From NCBI GenBank assembly GCA_000151295.1, contig GG745328.1, positions 1,696,615 through 1,738,671 on the forward strand: a stretch of 42,057 nucleotides of DNA, written 5' to 3'. Below the pieces are notes generated by a model. The model searched no databases. It worked only from the letters and a program-made list of their open reading frames with translations, and was not told the DNA's origin. The stretch is from Allomyces macrogynus ATCC 38327. Lineage: Eukaryota > Blastocladiomycota > Blastocladiomycetes > Blastocladiales > Blastocladiaceae. Within the stretch, counting starts at the first letter, position 1; every line of letters starts with the position of its first letter. The position numbers and the translations under genes were made by a program. This document shows, piece after piece, positions 10,601-19,723 of this stretch.

Positions 10601-12147
10601 CGGTGCGTTCTCGATCCTGCCTTGCTTTTCCACCCGTTTGTTGCTCACCGTTTGGCTCGGTGGATTTGTTGCAGCTCGTCACGTTTTCGTCCAAGTTCTT
10701 TGCGTGGAATCAGCAAAAGTTTCGCGAAATGGACGAATTCTACTCGCAGCTCTCGACGGTCTCGCTCGACTTGCTCGCGCGGCAGCGCGCGCTCATTGAA
10801 GCGTATGCCGTCGAGCAGAGCATGGTCGCCTCGGTACGTTCTCCCGCAGTGGCTCCACACGAACGTTGACCCTCGTCGCTCACGTCGTCACCGTCCACTA
10901 GTCGTACGAGCGCGACGTGCGTCTCGGCGCAGCGATCAAGGCGTCGGACATCTTTCTTCAGCTGTCGACGCTCGGCGAAGAACTCAATGAGCTCAAAAAG
11001 GCGCGTCGGCACGACGAAAAGCTGATTCGCGCGCGCGTGCGGCAAGGGTACGAGGACCTCGTCGCGGAACTTTCTTCGCAGATCCACATGCTCAAGGCGC
11101 GGTTCAATGAGTTCCGGATCTCGTCGATCGAGGAAATGGTCGCGGCATTGAACGAAGTCAAGCGCGAGGACCTGCTCGCATTTGTGCACCGCGAGTTCCA
11201 CCCCGAGGCCGTGCGCGTGGGCAAGACGATGATTGCGCTGCAGGACGAGATTGACGAGTTGCGCGACGATAACGCCGAGCTCAAGCAGGTCATGTCGAAA
11301 CTGAAATCCATGTACACGCTCAAGGACCGCACGTCCAAGTCGGCCTACGCCAAGAAAATGGCGTCGCTCGTCGAGGACAAGCGGCTCGCCGAGGAACGGC
11401 TCTGGGAGAGTTACCGCGACTCGGAGGCGCGTGAAAAGGTATTGCGCCGCAACTTGATCAAGTGCCAAAAGGATCTCGTCTCGCTGCAGACGCAGCACGA
11501 GGTGTTGCGCCGCACGTTCAAGGAAGAGCAGATGCAGAAAACGCTGCTGCAAAAGACGTTGTCGATGCACGTCAACGAGAACAAGACGGCCATGGAAATG
11601 GCGAGCTTGCGCAAGGTCGAGACGTTTGAGTTTACGCGGTTCGAGTTTGAGCGACTGCTCGATGAGAACAGTGTCCTGCACGACGAGATTGCTGGGTTGA
11701 AGCAGGAGGTCGCGCGGTTGCAGAACGCGCTCCAAGCACGGGTACGTGCTGCTGAAAACGATCTGGTTCCTTGCGTGTCGCGCTCCCAGTTGATCAGCCG
11801 ATTACGGCGCTGTTTGTAGGAGTGGAGAACCGCGACCAAGCAGCGGCTGCGCATGTCGCCATCACGCCCGTCGTCACCGTCGCCTCGGACGCCCGTGAGC
11901 CCGCTTCCTGTCCCCGAGGTCCGGCACGAGATTGTCGTGCAGACGCACCGCATCCCGTCAGCGTCGCCGTCCCCCGTCAAGCGCCCAATGACAGCCAAGC
12001 GCGAGCAAATCGTGGTTCCAGGTACGTGTTCAGGATTTGTGCCGTTTCGGTTCGGATGGCCTTTCATTCCTCTCGCCGTTAGCGATTCGCATGCCGTCGC
12101 GTCCCAGGACGGCCGTGGGCCCGCTCAAGAGCCCGAGTAAGCCGTGA
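4648..12147 (+). CDS. Large coiled-coil protein, tentatively CCDC162 family (cilium-associated)
   Basis: Eighteen exons: 4648-4749, 4828-4928, 5004-5109, 5203-5671, 5740-5813, 5896-6256, 6324-6668, 6735-8237, 8319-8471, 8545-8589, 8688-8774, 8836-8942, 9020-10400, 10480-10602, 10675-10833, 10902-11741, 11820-12021, 12083-12147. They give about 2,073 residues. All junctions keep frame except one break inside exon 4 near 5437, where one extra base must be skipped. The N-terminal part (RDLDHLYSMRIKEA, then VPTLVTFYRDRILQLTEKRN), the long helical middle and the C-terminal coiled coil (about 10902-11741) recall animal CCDC162/C6orf183, a family I know only as uncharacterised and linked to ciliated organisms. 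This assignment is from memory of the pattern, not alignment. The tail is Ser/Pro/Arg-rich and lacks recognised domains. No catalytic motif is visible. A structural axonemal or basal-body role is an inference. Confidence 0.78.
8667..8685 (+). repeat. Poly(C)19 polypyrimidine tract of intron 10
   Basis: A run of 19 C directly abuts the AG acceptor (8686-8687) of the intron 8590-8687 in the coiled-coil gene. A further CCCCCT lies just upstream. It occupies the place of the polypyrimidine tract. The exon that follows (8688-8774, 29 codons) keeps the frame, which supports its use as an acceptor. Confidence 0.85.
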
Positions 12148-12558
12148 CGCGCTCGTGTTGCCGGATTGAATAGGGTGGAAGCCGTATTGGTGGGACTTGA
12201 ATGTAGGACTGGGCAGTTTTTGACCATCAGAGTGCCTTTGAGCGTGGAAGGGGAAAGAGTGGGAAAAAATTGCTTGTTGACCTGGTAAGGAAGAGAACAC
12301 GACACGACACAAAAAAACAACGGGCGTGAAAGAAAAACTAGAAGAGCAAAGAGAACCAAGATGAAGTGATTGCGCCCTCGCCGCGCACATGGCTTGGGAA
12401 CAAGGTGGCCGTGTGTACGCACGACTTGACGATGCGACAGCTTCGTGCCGAAGTCGACCGACCAACCGGCTGCCGACCGGCCAACCGACATGCGTTCCTG
12501 CAAGGGAAAGAACGCGCAGAATCAGCCGCTTGGACCGCTGCGCGGGGAACACGAACGC
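12148..12558. other. Convergent 3' spacer
   Basis: About 410 bases lie between the stop codons of the plus-strand coiled-coil gene and the minus-strand RBM39-type gene. It is mixed-composition with A-rich stretches on the plus strand (about 12265-12360, for example aaaaaaacaacg), plausible transcript-end signals for either gene. No additional gene is supported. Confidence 0.4.
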
Positions 12559-14774
12559 CTACGCCGAGAACGCGTCGGGGAACTGATCGCGGTACGTGGC
12601 CTCGGGCACGGCCGTCGCCGACACTTGGCGCGACCCAAACCAGCGGCCGTGCAGCCCTTCCCGGGCGCGGTTCGTGCCCTCGAGCGCGGTAAACTTGACA
12701 TAGACGTGCCCCGGTGAGTCCTTGATGGCGCGAATGTGCGCGACAGGGCCGTAACTGCGCTCGCACTCTTGCTGCACGTCAATCTCAATTTCCTTGTCCC
12801 AGTCGGGTTCCGTCTCTTCTGCAGGGTCGAACATGTTGGTGAGCAACAGGCACGTGGAGGTCGGCGCGGCCGTGGCAGTCGCGGAACCCGGGGTCCCGGG
12901 CGTGCCGGGCGCGACGAGCGAGACCGAGTCGGTGCGTGCGAGCTTGGCCATGAGCTCCACGCGCGACAGGGCGTTGAGCTTGACGCCGACGCCCTCGACG
13001 TCGTCGAGTTCCGCCGTCTTGGCCACATTGTCCTGGTCGTAGACCTGGATGCACTTGATCTAGCAGGAGAGATGGATGGTCAGTTGTGGCGGTTGTCGTG
13101 GCAAACATCGCGGAAACGCACCTGGACGGTATCGATGGTGAAGCCGGCCATGGCCTTAACCGCGTTCGCCGCATCCTCCGTGCGTTGATAGCTAAGTACA
13201 AATCGAAAGCATGTCAGAAACTGGACCGTTTCGCTTGCACTCAAAGGAGCTGCAACGTACGTCACGTAGGCAGCACCGCGACCAGGGAAGTGCTGGTCCG
13301 GCTGCGTCCGGACGCTGTCTATCTGGCCAAACGGCTCGAAGATTTGCTGAATGTCAGCGGCGCCCAAGTGGCCGGGCAGGTTGCCGGCAAAGATGGTGTG
13401 CGAGATCAACGCGTCCTTTCGGCCCATGGGATGCGGGCTCCTAGAAAACAAAACCGCCAACCAAAGTCGTAAGTCGAGGACAAATTGCGAGAACCGGTCG
13501 TTTTGAGCTTGGCACAACGTACGGTCGCGGCGGCAGCGACGTGGCCGCAAGCCGCTTCGCTGCGGCGGCCTCTTCGGCAAGCCGGTTCTTTTCGGCCTCG
13601 GTGCGCTCGACAATCACGGGGATGCCCATGAGCAGCTGGCCAGTCAGCTCAACGGCTTTGGGCACCGACTCTAGCTCATAGAACTCAATGTAGCCCAGGC
13701 CCTTCATGCGGCGACCGCGATCAGCAATCAGTTTGACGTCCCGCACGCGGCCCACGTCGTGGTCCTCGAAAAACTTGCGAATGTCACTCGGCCGCGCTTG
13801 TGCGTGCAGTTGTGCGACAAAGACGGTGCGCTGATCGCGCTCGGCCTGCGTCATCTGCGGTGCCGGCGAACGAGCCCTGAAATGGAGCAGATAGGAGGGT
13901 GAAATGATGCACCAAACTTGGCGAATGACGAAAAAAAATAAGACCACGTACGGCGACCGCGACGCGGCACGGCGGGAGCCCGCCGACCGGTAGGCCCTAT
14001 CACGAGAGTCAGCACGCGGCGGCGGGGACCGGCGGTGATGGCGGCGCGGCGGCGACCGGGACCGCGACCGGCGCGAGCCGCGGCGGCCCGACGACCGGTA
14101 ACTGCGCGGGTCGTAGCGGTCCTCGAAGTCGCGCGACCGGTACCGGTCAATCCGCGGCGAGCGAGAGCGCGACCGCCGGCGTGGCGGCGGGGACCGCGTA
14201 CCCCGGCGCGAGGAACGGTCGTCGATAGTCGACCCGGCACGACTCGTGCCACGACTGCGGCTGCGGCTGCGGCGCCGGTCGGGACTGCGCCGTGCGGCGG
14301 AACGGCGGTCGCGGCGGTCGCGACCACGGTCATGGTCGCGCTCGCGTTCACGGTCACGGTCGTCACTGCGTCGCCGGCGCGACGAGCTGGTCACGGAAGA
14401 CGGCTGGTCTTCGTCCATGTCACTCGATGCGGCAGGGCGCGAGTCGCGTTGCGGTGTGGGGCCCGATAGGCGGTCGAACACGCTGCGGTGACGGTCTGCG
14501 CTCAGACTACGTTGAAAAATGACAGTGAACAACGGAACACAGAGATGTCGTAATTGCAAGGGACAGCTCGGCGTACCGGTCCTCGGTCAGGTCGCGCGGC
14601 GAGTCGACATTCATCGGCTCCTCGCTCTGGTAACTTTCCGTCAACTAAAGCAAAGCGGCCAGTAGTCATGAGCGCCAGTTCAACGGTCCAAGCTCGATTG
14701 CTGTCCAAGGATGGTCGACCACGTACGGGCCCGCCCACCAACATGGCGTCGTAGTCGTCGGCAACGCTGGTCAT
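12559..14774 (-). CDS. RBM39: RBM39/CAPER-type SR-like splicing factor (RS domain, two RRMs, UHM)
   Basis: Seven exons, 5' to 3' on the minus strand: 14727-14774, 14577-14644, 13952-14506, 13523-13876, 13261-13440, 13122-13191, 12559-13059. All junctions keep frame, giving about 591 residues. Exon 3 encodes an RS-rich region (about residues 70-220). RRM1 (about 235-310) has TVFVAQL as RNP2 and KGLGYIEF as RNP1. RRM2 (about 350-425) has IFAGNL and GRGAAYVTY. A linker with RVELMAKLA leads to a C-terminal U2AF-homology motif (about 495-588) with the GRWF signature, which binds ULM tryptophans in SF3B1 or U2AF65. This order and length match animal RBM39, a U2AF65-related factor in 3' splice-site choice. 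Five donors are gtacgt or gtacgc and one is gtgcgt. The start at 14774 is the first ATG of an in-frame exon; 14418 is a downstream in-frame alternative. Confidence 0.94.
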
Positions 14775-15153
14775 TTTCACTTGATGGAGGTCGAATGCAG
14801 TAAGTTGGGTATGTTTCCGGAGCCTGGATGGTGTCCGTTTCGAAGGGTCTCGGTCGACGGAATCACTTCCTGTCGTTGAAAGATGAGTGGAGGTGTAACC
14901 TAACCTGATCGCACGTCAGGACTCGAGACCCCAGCTTAACCTGACGACTGGCACTTTGCAGCAAATGCCAACACTGCCGCACACTGCCGGCCACCACACA
15001 ACCACTTCGCGCGGCGGATGGCGTCTACAAGGCAGATGCTGCGATGTTCAACCACGTGTAACTAATGCAGGTCATCTAAACCGTGTCGCAAAGCACGTTC
15101 ACCTCATCTCCCACCCAGCCGCTCGACCGCCCGAGAGCAAATCAAAGGACCGC
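14775..15153. other. Promoter region of the RBM39-type gene and 3' end of aspartokinase gene
   Basis: About 380 bases between two minus-strand genes. No coding frame is supported, and I see no clear TATA box, repeat or RNA element. Confidence 0.4.
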
Positions 15154-17161
15154 TCAGACCTTACCCGCCGCGACCCCATTCCTTGCCGGGCTCGCCGCGC
15201 CCTTGACCGCGACCACTGCTGGGTCCGCCGGCGCGGCGCCATCGAGCAGCGTGATGAACCGGTCGTGCACGGCGCGCAGCGCCACGATCGCCGACTCTTG
15301 CGCAATCACGCACGAAATGTTGATTTCCGACGCGCCCTGCGAGATCATTTCAATGTTGACGCCCGCCGTGGCCATGACATTGAACATCTTGGAGGCCGTC
15401 CCGACCATGTGCTTCATGTGCCGCCCGACCGCCGACAAAATGACTTGGCGCGGGAGGACCGAGACCTAGCAGGGTGGAGAAGTGACGCACATTGAGTCGC
15501 TATGCGGGGAGGAGGGGAGGACGGCCAAAGGCAAGGGCGGGATCCCAAAACGTACCGTCCCGAGCTTGCCAAACTCGGTCACGACATAGTTGAGCGACTT
15601 GGGCACGCCGAGCTCGTTCAAGTCCTCGCTCTCATCAATCGCGAGCGCCATCGACACGTGAATCTCCGACGTCGTGATCAAATCCACAATCACGCCATGG
15701 CGGTCGAGAATCGTGAAAATCTTGCTCAGGAACCCGTGCGAGTTGGACTTGCGGTTACTGCGGATATTGAGCACGATGATCGAGTCCTTGATCGTGACCG
15801 CCGTCGGCAACTTCAAGTCCTCAAACGACCGCCGCGAAATGAGCGACTCGGAACATTCGTTTGCGTCGTCGACGGGCGCAATGATCGTGCCGGCACCGGA
15901 CGGATTGAACGTGTTCTTGATCCGGATCGGCACGCCCGCGCGAATCACTTGGTCCATGGTGAACGGGTGGATCACCTCGCTGCCGTAGTAGGTCAGCTCG
16001 GCGGCTTCGTCGGGCGTGATCGAAGGCAGCAGCCTCGCCGAAGGAACTTTGCGAGGATCTGCGGTGAAAATCCCGTCGACTTCCTTCCAGATCTGCACTT
16101 CTTGCGCGTGCAGGCCGACCGCGACGAGCGCCGCCGTCAGGTCCGTGTACCCGCGGCCGACGGCTTGGATGAGCGACCCGGGCACGGGGCCAATGAACCC
16201 GGTCACGACGGGGACGGCATCGCGGCCCGCCGCGTCGCGTACGACTTCGCCCAAGCGGCGAGCAACGTAGTCGTAGAAATCTTGGTTGAGCTCGGATTCG
16301 TTGAATTCCTGCTCAATGACGCGGTCGGCGTTGACAAAGACGGCGTCGATGCCCTAAAAAGGCGGAGACGTCGATGGTCAGCAAGGGCTCGAAAAATTGG
16401 AATGTGCGTGCCAAGTCGAAATCTGTAAACGTACGCGGCTCTGCAATACTGCGGTCATGACCATGCACGAGAGCTTTTCGCCCGTCGAGACAATGATATC
16501 GCGCGACTTTGGCGAAATCTCGTCGATAATCTAGCCAAAATGCACGCACGTGTCAGCCCCTCGACCAATAATCGCGCGTTTGCCATCAAAGTAGCACCAA
16601 CGAACCCGAATCGCCCGCAAGAATTGGCCGAGTTTTTGACACTCGGACTGAATCTCGGACTGGATGGTCGCGAGCAAATCCGGCGAGTTGGGCAGCGCCT
16701 CGCGCGCGGCCTGCAAGTGGTTGGCGGAAATCTGGTCGACAATCGACAGAAACGTCGACTCGCCGCCCGCGTGCAGTGCCTGTTCGGCAGCGCGGAGCAG
16801 CAGCGACGTGGTGCCGCTCGCCTTTTTCACGCTCGACATGGCCGAGCAGACGAGGACCGGGCGGCAGTGCTCCAATTGTGACCTGGTCGTTGTTGTTCAT
16901 ACCGCGTCGTCAGGGCCAACATTCTTGCGAAACATTCGACCACTGGGTGCGGGCGCCAATGTACCTGACAATGTCGGACACGGCCAGGAGCCGCTCGGCG
17001 GTGCCGACAGACGTCCCGCCAAACTTCATGGCAACCCACGGCAGAGCCGAGCTTGCAGATTGCGCGCCGTTGGTGGCCATCATGCCGTTGGCCGCGGGCC
17101 TCGTGCCATTGATGGTGGCGCCATTACTTGCGGCGGCGTTGTTGTGCAGCATGTTGGTCAT
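15154..17161 (-). CDS. HOM3: Aspartokinase (Hom3 type), first step of the aspartate amino-acid family
   Basis: Five exons on the minus strand: 16965-17161, 16606-16882, 16435-16530, 15556-16353, 15154-15465. All junctions keep frame, giving about 559 residues (yeast Hom3 is 527). The kinase domain opens with VAMKFGGTSVG (Lys about 46), then SAMSSVKKASGTTSLLL, STGEKLSC, and a nucleotide-site block with GRGYTDL (about 254) and WKEVDGIFTADPR. Two ACT domains follow: ACT1 around residues 390-460 (SHGFLSKIFTILDRHGV), ACT2 around 465-530 (NIEMISQGASEINISCVI). It phosphorylates L-aspartate with ATP for threonine, methionine and homoserine synthesis. The ACT pair implies feedback control, by threonine in fungi; that is family knowledge. 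There is no fused homoserine dehydrogenase. The N-terminal 40 residues are low-complexity Asn/Ala/Gly. All key motifs look intact. Confidence 0.96.
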
Positions 17162-17758
17162 GGGCGGGCAGCAGGCTCGGTCGGTCTTGTTGGTGCAGCA
17201 GCTCGACGTCGGCGCGGCACGGGTCGTTCACGGCGGTTGGTGGTCGGTCCAAATGGTTCGCGAGCGAGAGAAGAACGCCAGTCGCTGTACTTGTACGGCG
17301 CGTCATGGTCCACGGTTCACAGCCGAGGAGGCGATGTTGGCAGGAGGCGGTTCGGCCGGACCCGGTTCGTGACGGCTCGGTTGTTCGGTTGGGCGCCGCG
17401 GTGCAAGGTCGACGCTGAGCGTGCTGCGAATGCCGTTCACAGCGCTCCGGTCGCTGATCACAGCGCTCCGGTCGCTGATCGCGACCACGTGTGCCGTTGA
17501 CTCACACCCGGCAAGGCGCACATTATCTCTGACGTTAAAAATTGCGATTGGCCAACTCTTGAAAACGACCCGTGGACCAGTCCAACAGGCGAAGAATCAC
17601 GCTCGCGGAATATAATCGACAACTGTATGTATACTCTTCCCGCGCGGGCAGCACGCCCGCATCTCCTGCTCGCACCTCGACACGCCAGCATCGATGTGGC
17701 GGGGGAGCAGCAAGGGCTCCGGAGCAACCGTCGCGTCGCGACGCATCGCGACCCTCGT
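17162..17758. other. Spacer upstream of aspartokinase and downstream of PEX16
   Basis: About 600 bases between two minus-strand genes, holding the aspartokinase promoter and the PEX16 transcript end. The only structure I see is a 21-base tandem duplication at 17440-17480. No gene is supported. Confidence 0.4.
17440..17480 (+). repeat. 21-base tandem duplication
   Basis: The unit beginning cagcgctccggtcgctgat occurs twice, head to tail, with a period of 21 bases; the second copy differs only at its last base. It lies roughly 280-320 bases upstream of the aspartokinase start codon, in its presumed promoter. Confidence 0.85.
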
Positions 17759-19213
17759 CTACGACCCGCTCGTATAAAAGTAGACGCTCTCCCACAGCGG
17801 CTGGTAATCCTGCACGATATTCGCAAACAGCCGCAGAATCGGCTTGTTGGCCATCGACGCGCAAAACGAGTCGAGCACGCCCCTGTACGTAAAAAGGGGA
17901 ATGACCCAGTAAGAAAGAGCTCGGGCCTCGCCAAACAAACCCGGGCATAAGCACGTACTTGGTGACCGCGTCGTAGAGCGGGCTGCGCAGCAGGTAGAAC
18001 AGGAACGTGTAGGCCCTTCGCCGGTGCTCGTCCTGCTCAAGCGGCGTCGCTGTACGCGTCATGTTCCGCGCGGCCAGCAGGTACGAAATCGCCTCCACCA
18101 CAAGCGACGCGGCAAACGGGATCCAAGACTTGCGCCCGAACCGGCGGATCAGCATGACTAGCAAGAGCGAGACCGGGTTAGTTTCATACACGCCATCGTT
18201 TCCTCCGAACCCATGGCCGTACCGTAAATCAGCGGCCGCAGGACATACAGCACTTCGCCCACCGTGCGCGACCGCGCCATGGGCGCAAGCAGGTCGGCGG
18301 GCGACTTGTAGGCGTTCCTGACCGACTTGCTCGTCAAGAACCGCGTCACACTCTCGCCTTCGAGCACCTCGAGCGGTGCAAACACAACACCCGTGCGTGT
18401 GCCGCGGTACAGTTTGCTGTTTCCGGTTTCGTCGGTCGCGTCGCGAGCGACCGCCAATGGCGCGGACCCGAGCAGTTGCGGGTCAATGTCGCGTTCGGGG
18501 CCAGCAGGCGTGAGGGTCGCACGGCGCGTTCGCGCGACCAGGACGAGTCGGAGAATCACTCTAGTGCGAGAAAAGGAACAGTGGTCAATCACCACCGAGA
18601 GCGAACGCGGCAATACGCGGCCGAGAGCGGACACGGCAATACGCAGCAACGTACTTGACTGCTTCAATTGCCGCGACCACGTCCCATTTCCGCTTGCGCG
18701 AGAGCCGCTTGTTGGCCGCCATTTCAATAAAACCTTCGACCGTCTGGATCAGCGTCAGCGCCGTCGACGCGCCGAGAACCACGGCCGACTGCTGGTACCA
18801 GTGGTGGTGGTAGTGGTTCAGCAGCGACGACTTGTGCTCGATGCCCGCCGACCGCACGGCATCGTACAGGATGCGGTCGTGGTAGAGCGAGAGCAGGTTG
18901 ATTGCGGCAAACACTGGTGCGCGAGGAACAATAGCGGATCAGGATACAGGGGCCGGTAGCGCAAACGCGACGCGACCAGCAGCACGTACAGCCTTCCGAC
19001 GCCAAGTCAGCATCCTCGAATCGGCCTGGTTAGAAGTTCACCACGTGTACAACGGTCGTGCAGGGGTTAGCGATGATGGGCTCGAGCTTGATTCATGTGG
19101 TATCCGGCAATACCTGGCAGGAAGTACGACAAGGACCGCAGCGCGCTCTCGACCGACGAGATTTGCGCTGCGTTCTGGAGCAGGAATTCGCGGTACACCG
19201 ATAGCGGCGACAT
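17759..19213 (-). CDS. PEX16: Peroxin-16 (PEX16), peroxisomal membrane biogenesis protein
   Basis: Six exons on the minus strand: 19114-19213, 18990-19025, 18655-18913, 18223-18560, 17959-18157, 17759-17882. All junctions keep frame, giving about 351 residues (human PEX16 is 336). The N-terminus reads VYREFLLQNAAQISSVESAL, followed by a PGRFEDADLASE block split by two introns, then LLSLYHDRILYD. The centre has VLRPLIYVMLIRRFGRKSW, and the C-terminus has LLRSPLYDAVTK and QDYQPLWESVYFYT. These are the conserved blocks of the family in order. PEX16 is an integral membrane protein that, with PEX3 and PEX19, brings membrane proteins to peroxisomes; hydrophobic stretches lie in the middle and C-terminal exons. 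Exon 2 is only 36 nt. The ATG at 19213 is chosen because family similarity starts a few residues later; the frame remains open further upstream. Confidence 0.93.
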
Positions 19214-19723
19214 GGTGGGGTGCTGGACGGGCTTGTTGCTGTCCTGCAAGTTGAACGGTCGTTGGATAGCGGACGCCGTGCTGATGTCGTGCTGAGTTGA
19301 CCCTTCGTGCAGCTGTTGCTGACCGGTTCCTGTTGATCCAGCGCGCCGAGTGCCGTTCCTGCGCCGGAGATGCTGCAGCTTGCTGGTGCAAAAGGCGGGG
19401 ATGGGCGACCCAACACGACAGTCCTGTTCGCTCAGGTTGACCGGGCGCGTCGGCCCGCACATGACATGGCGTCACAACACTTCTGGCAGGCTGCTCTCAA
19501 ATCGCCACGATCACCGGCGAACCAAAGGACGCGCGCAGATGATGTAAATACTGATTCTTATTTGTCTCCGGTATCCTTCTCATCCACTCAAGTCCAAAAC
19601 TGGTGCGCAAATGGCGACACCCAAACACAAACCCGACGGCCGGCCCGCTGGAGCCCTCACACGGCCACGCCCGGCACGGTGGTCCCGCCGCCGCCCCTTC
19701 CCCCTCCCCGCGCTCGACCATAT
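19214..19723. other. Spacer between PEX16 start and RAP1GDS1 stop
   Basis: About 510 bases holding the PEX16 promoter and the 3' end of the RAP1GDS1 transcript. An open frame continues upstream of the PEX16 ATG to about 19462 but has no family resemblance. A compact C-rich stretch lies at 19685-19710, just beyond the RAP1GDS1 stop. No further gene is supported. Confidence 0.4.

Noticed and set aside
10740..11735. Minus-strand open frame of about 330 codons antisense to the coiled-coil exon 16
   Set aside because: Mirror of a heptad-rich coiled coil, giving a Leu/Val/Arg-rich translation typical of antisense shadows; sense junctions are frame-consistent.
15502..16428. Plus-strand open frame of about 300 codons antisense to aspartokinase
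   Set aside because: Antisense shadow of a well-supported gene in GC-rich DNA; composition is Arg/Ala/Gly-rich and no family is recognised.
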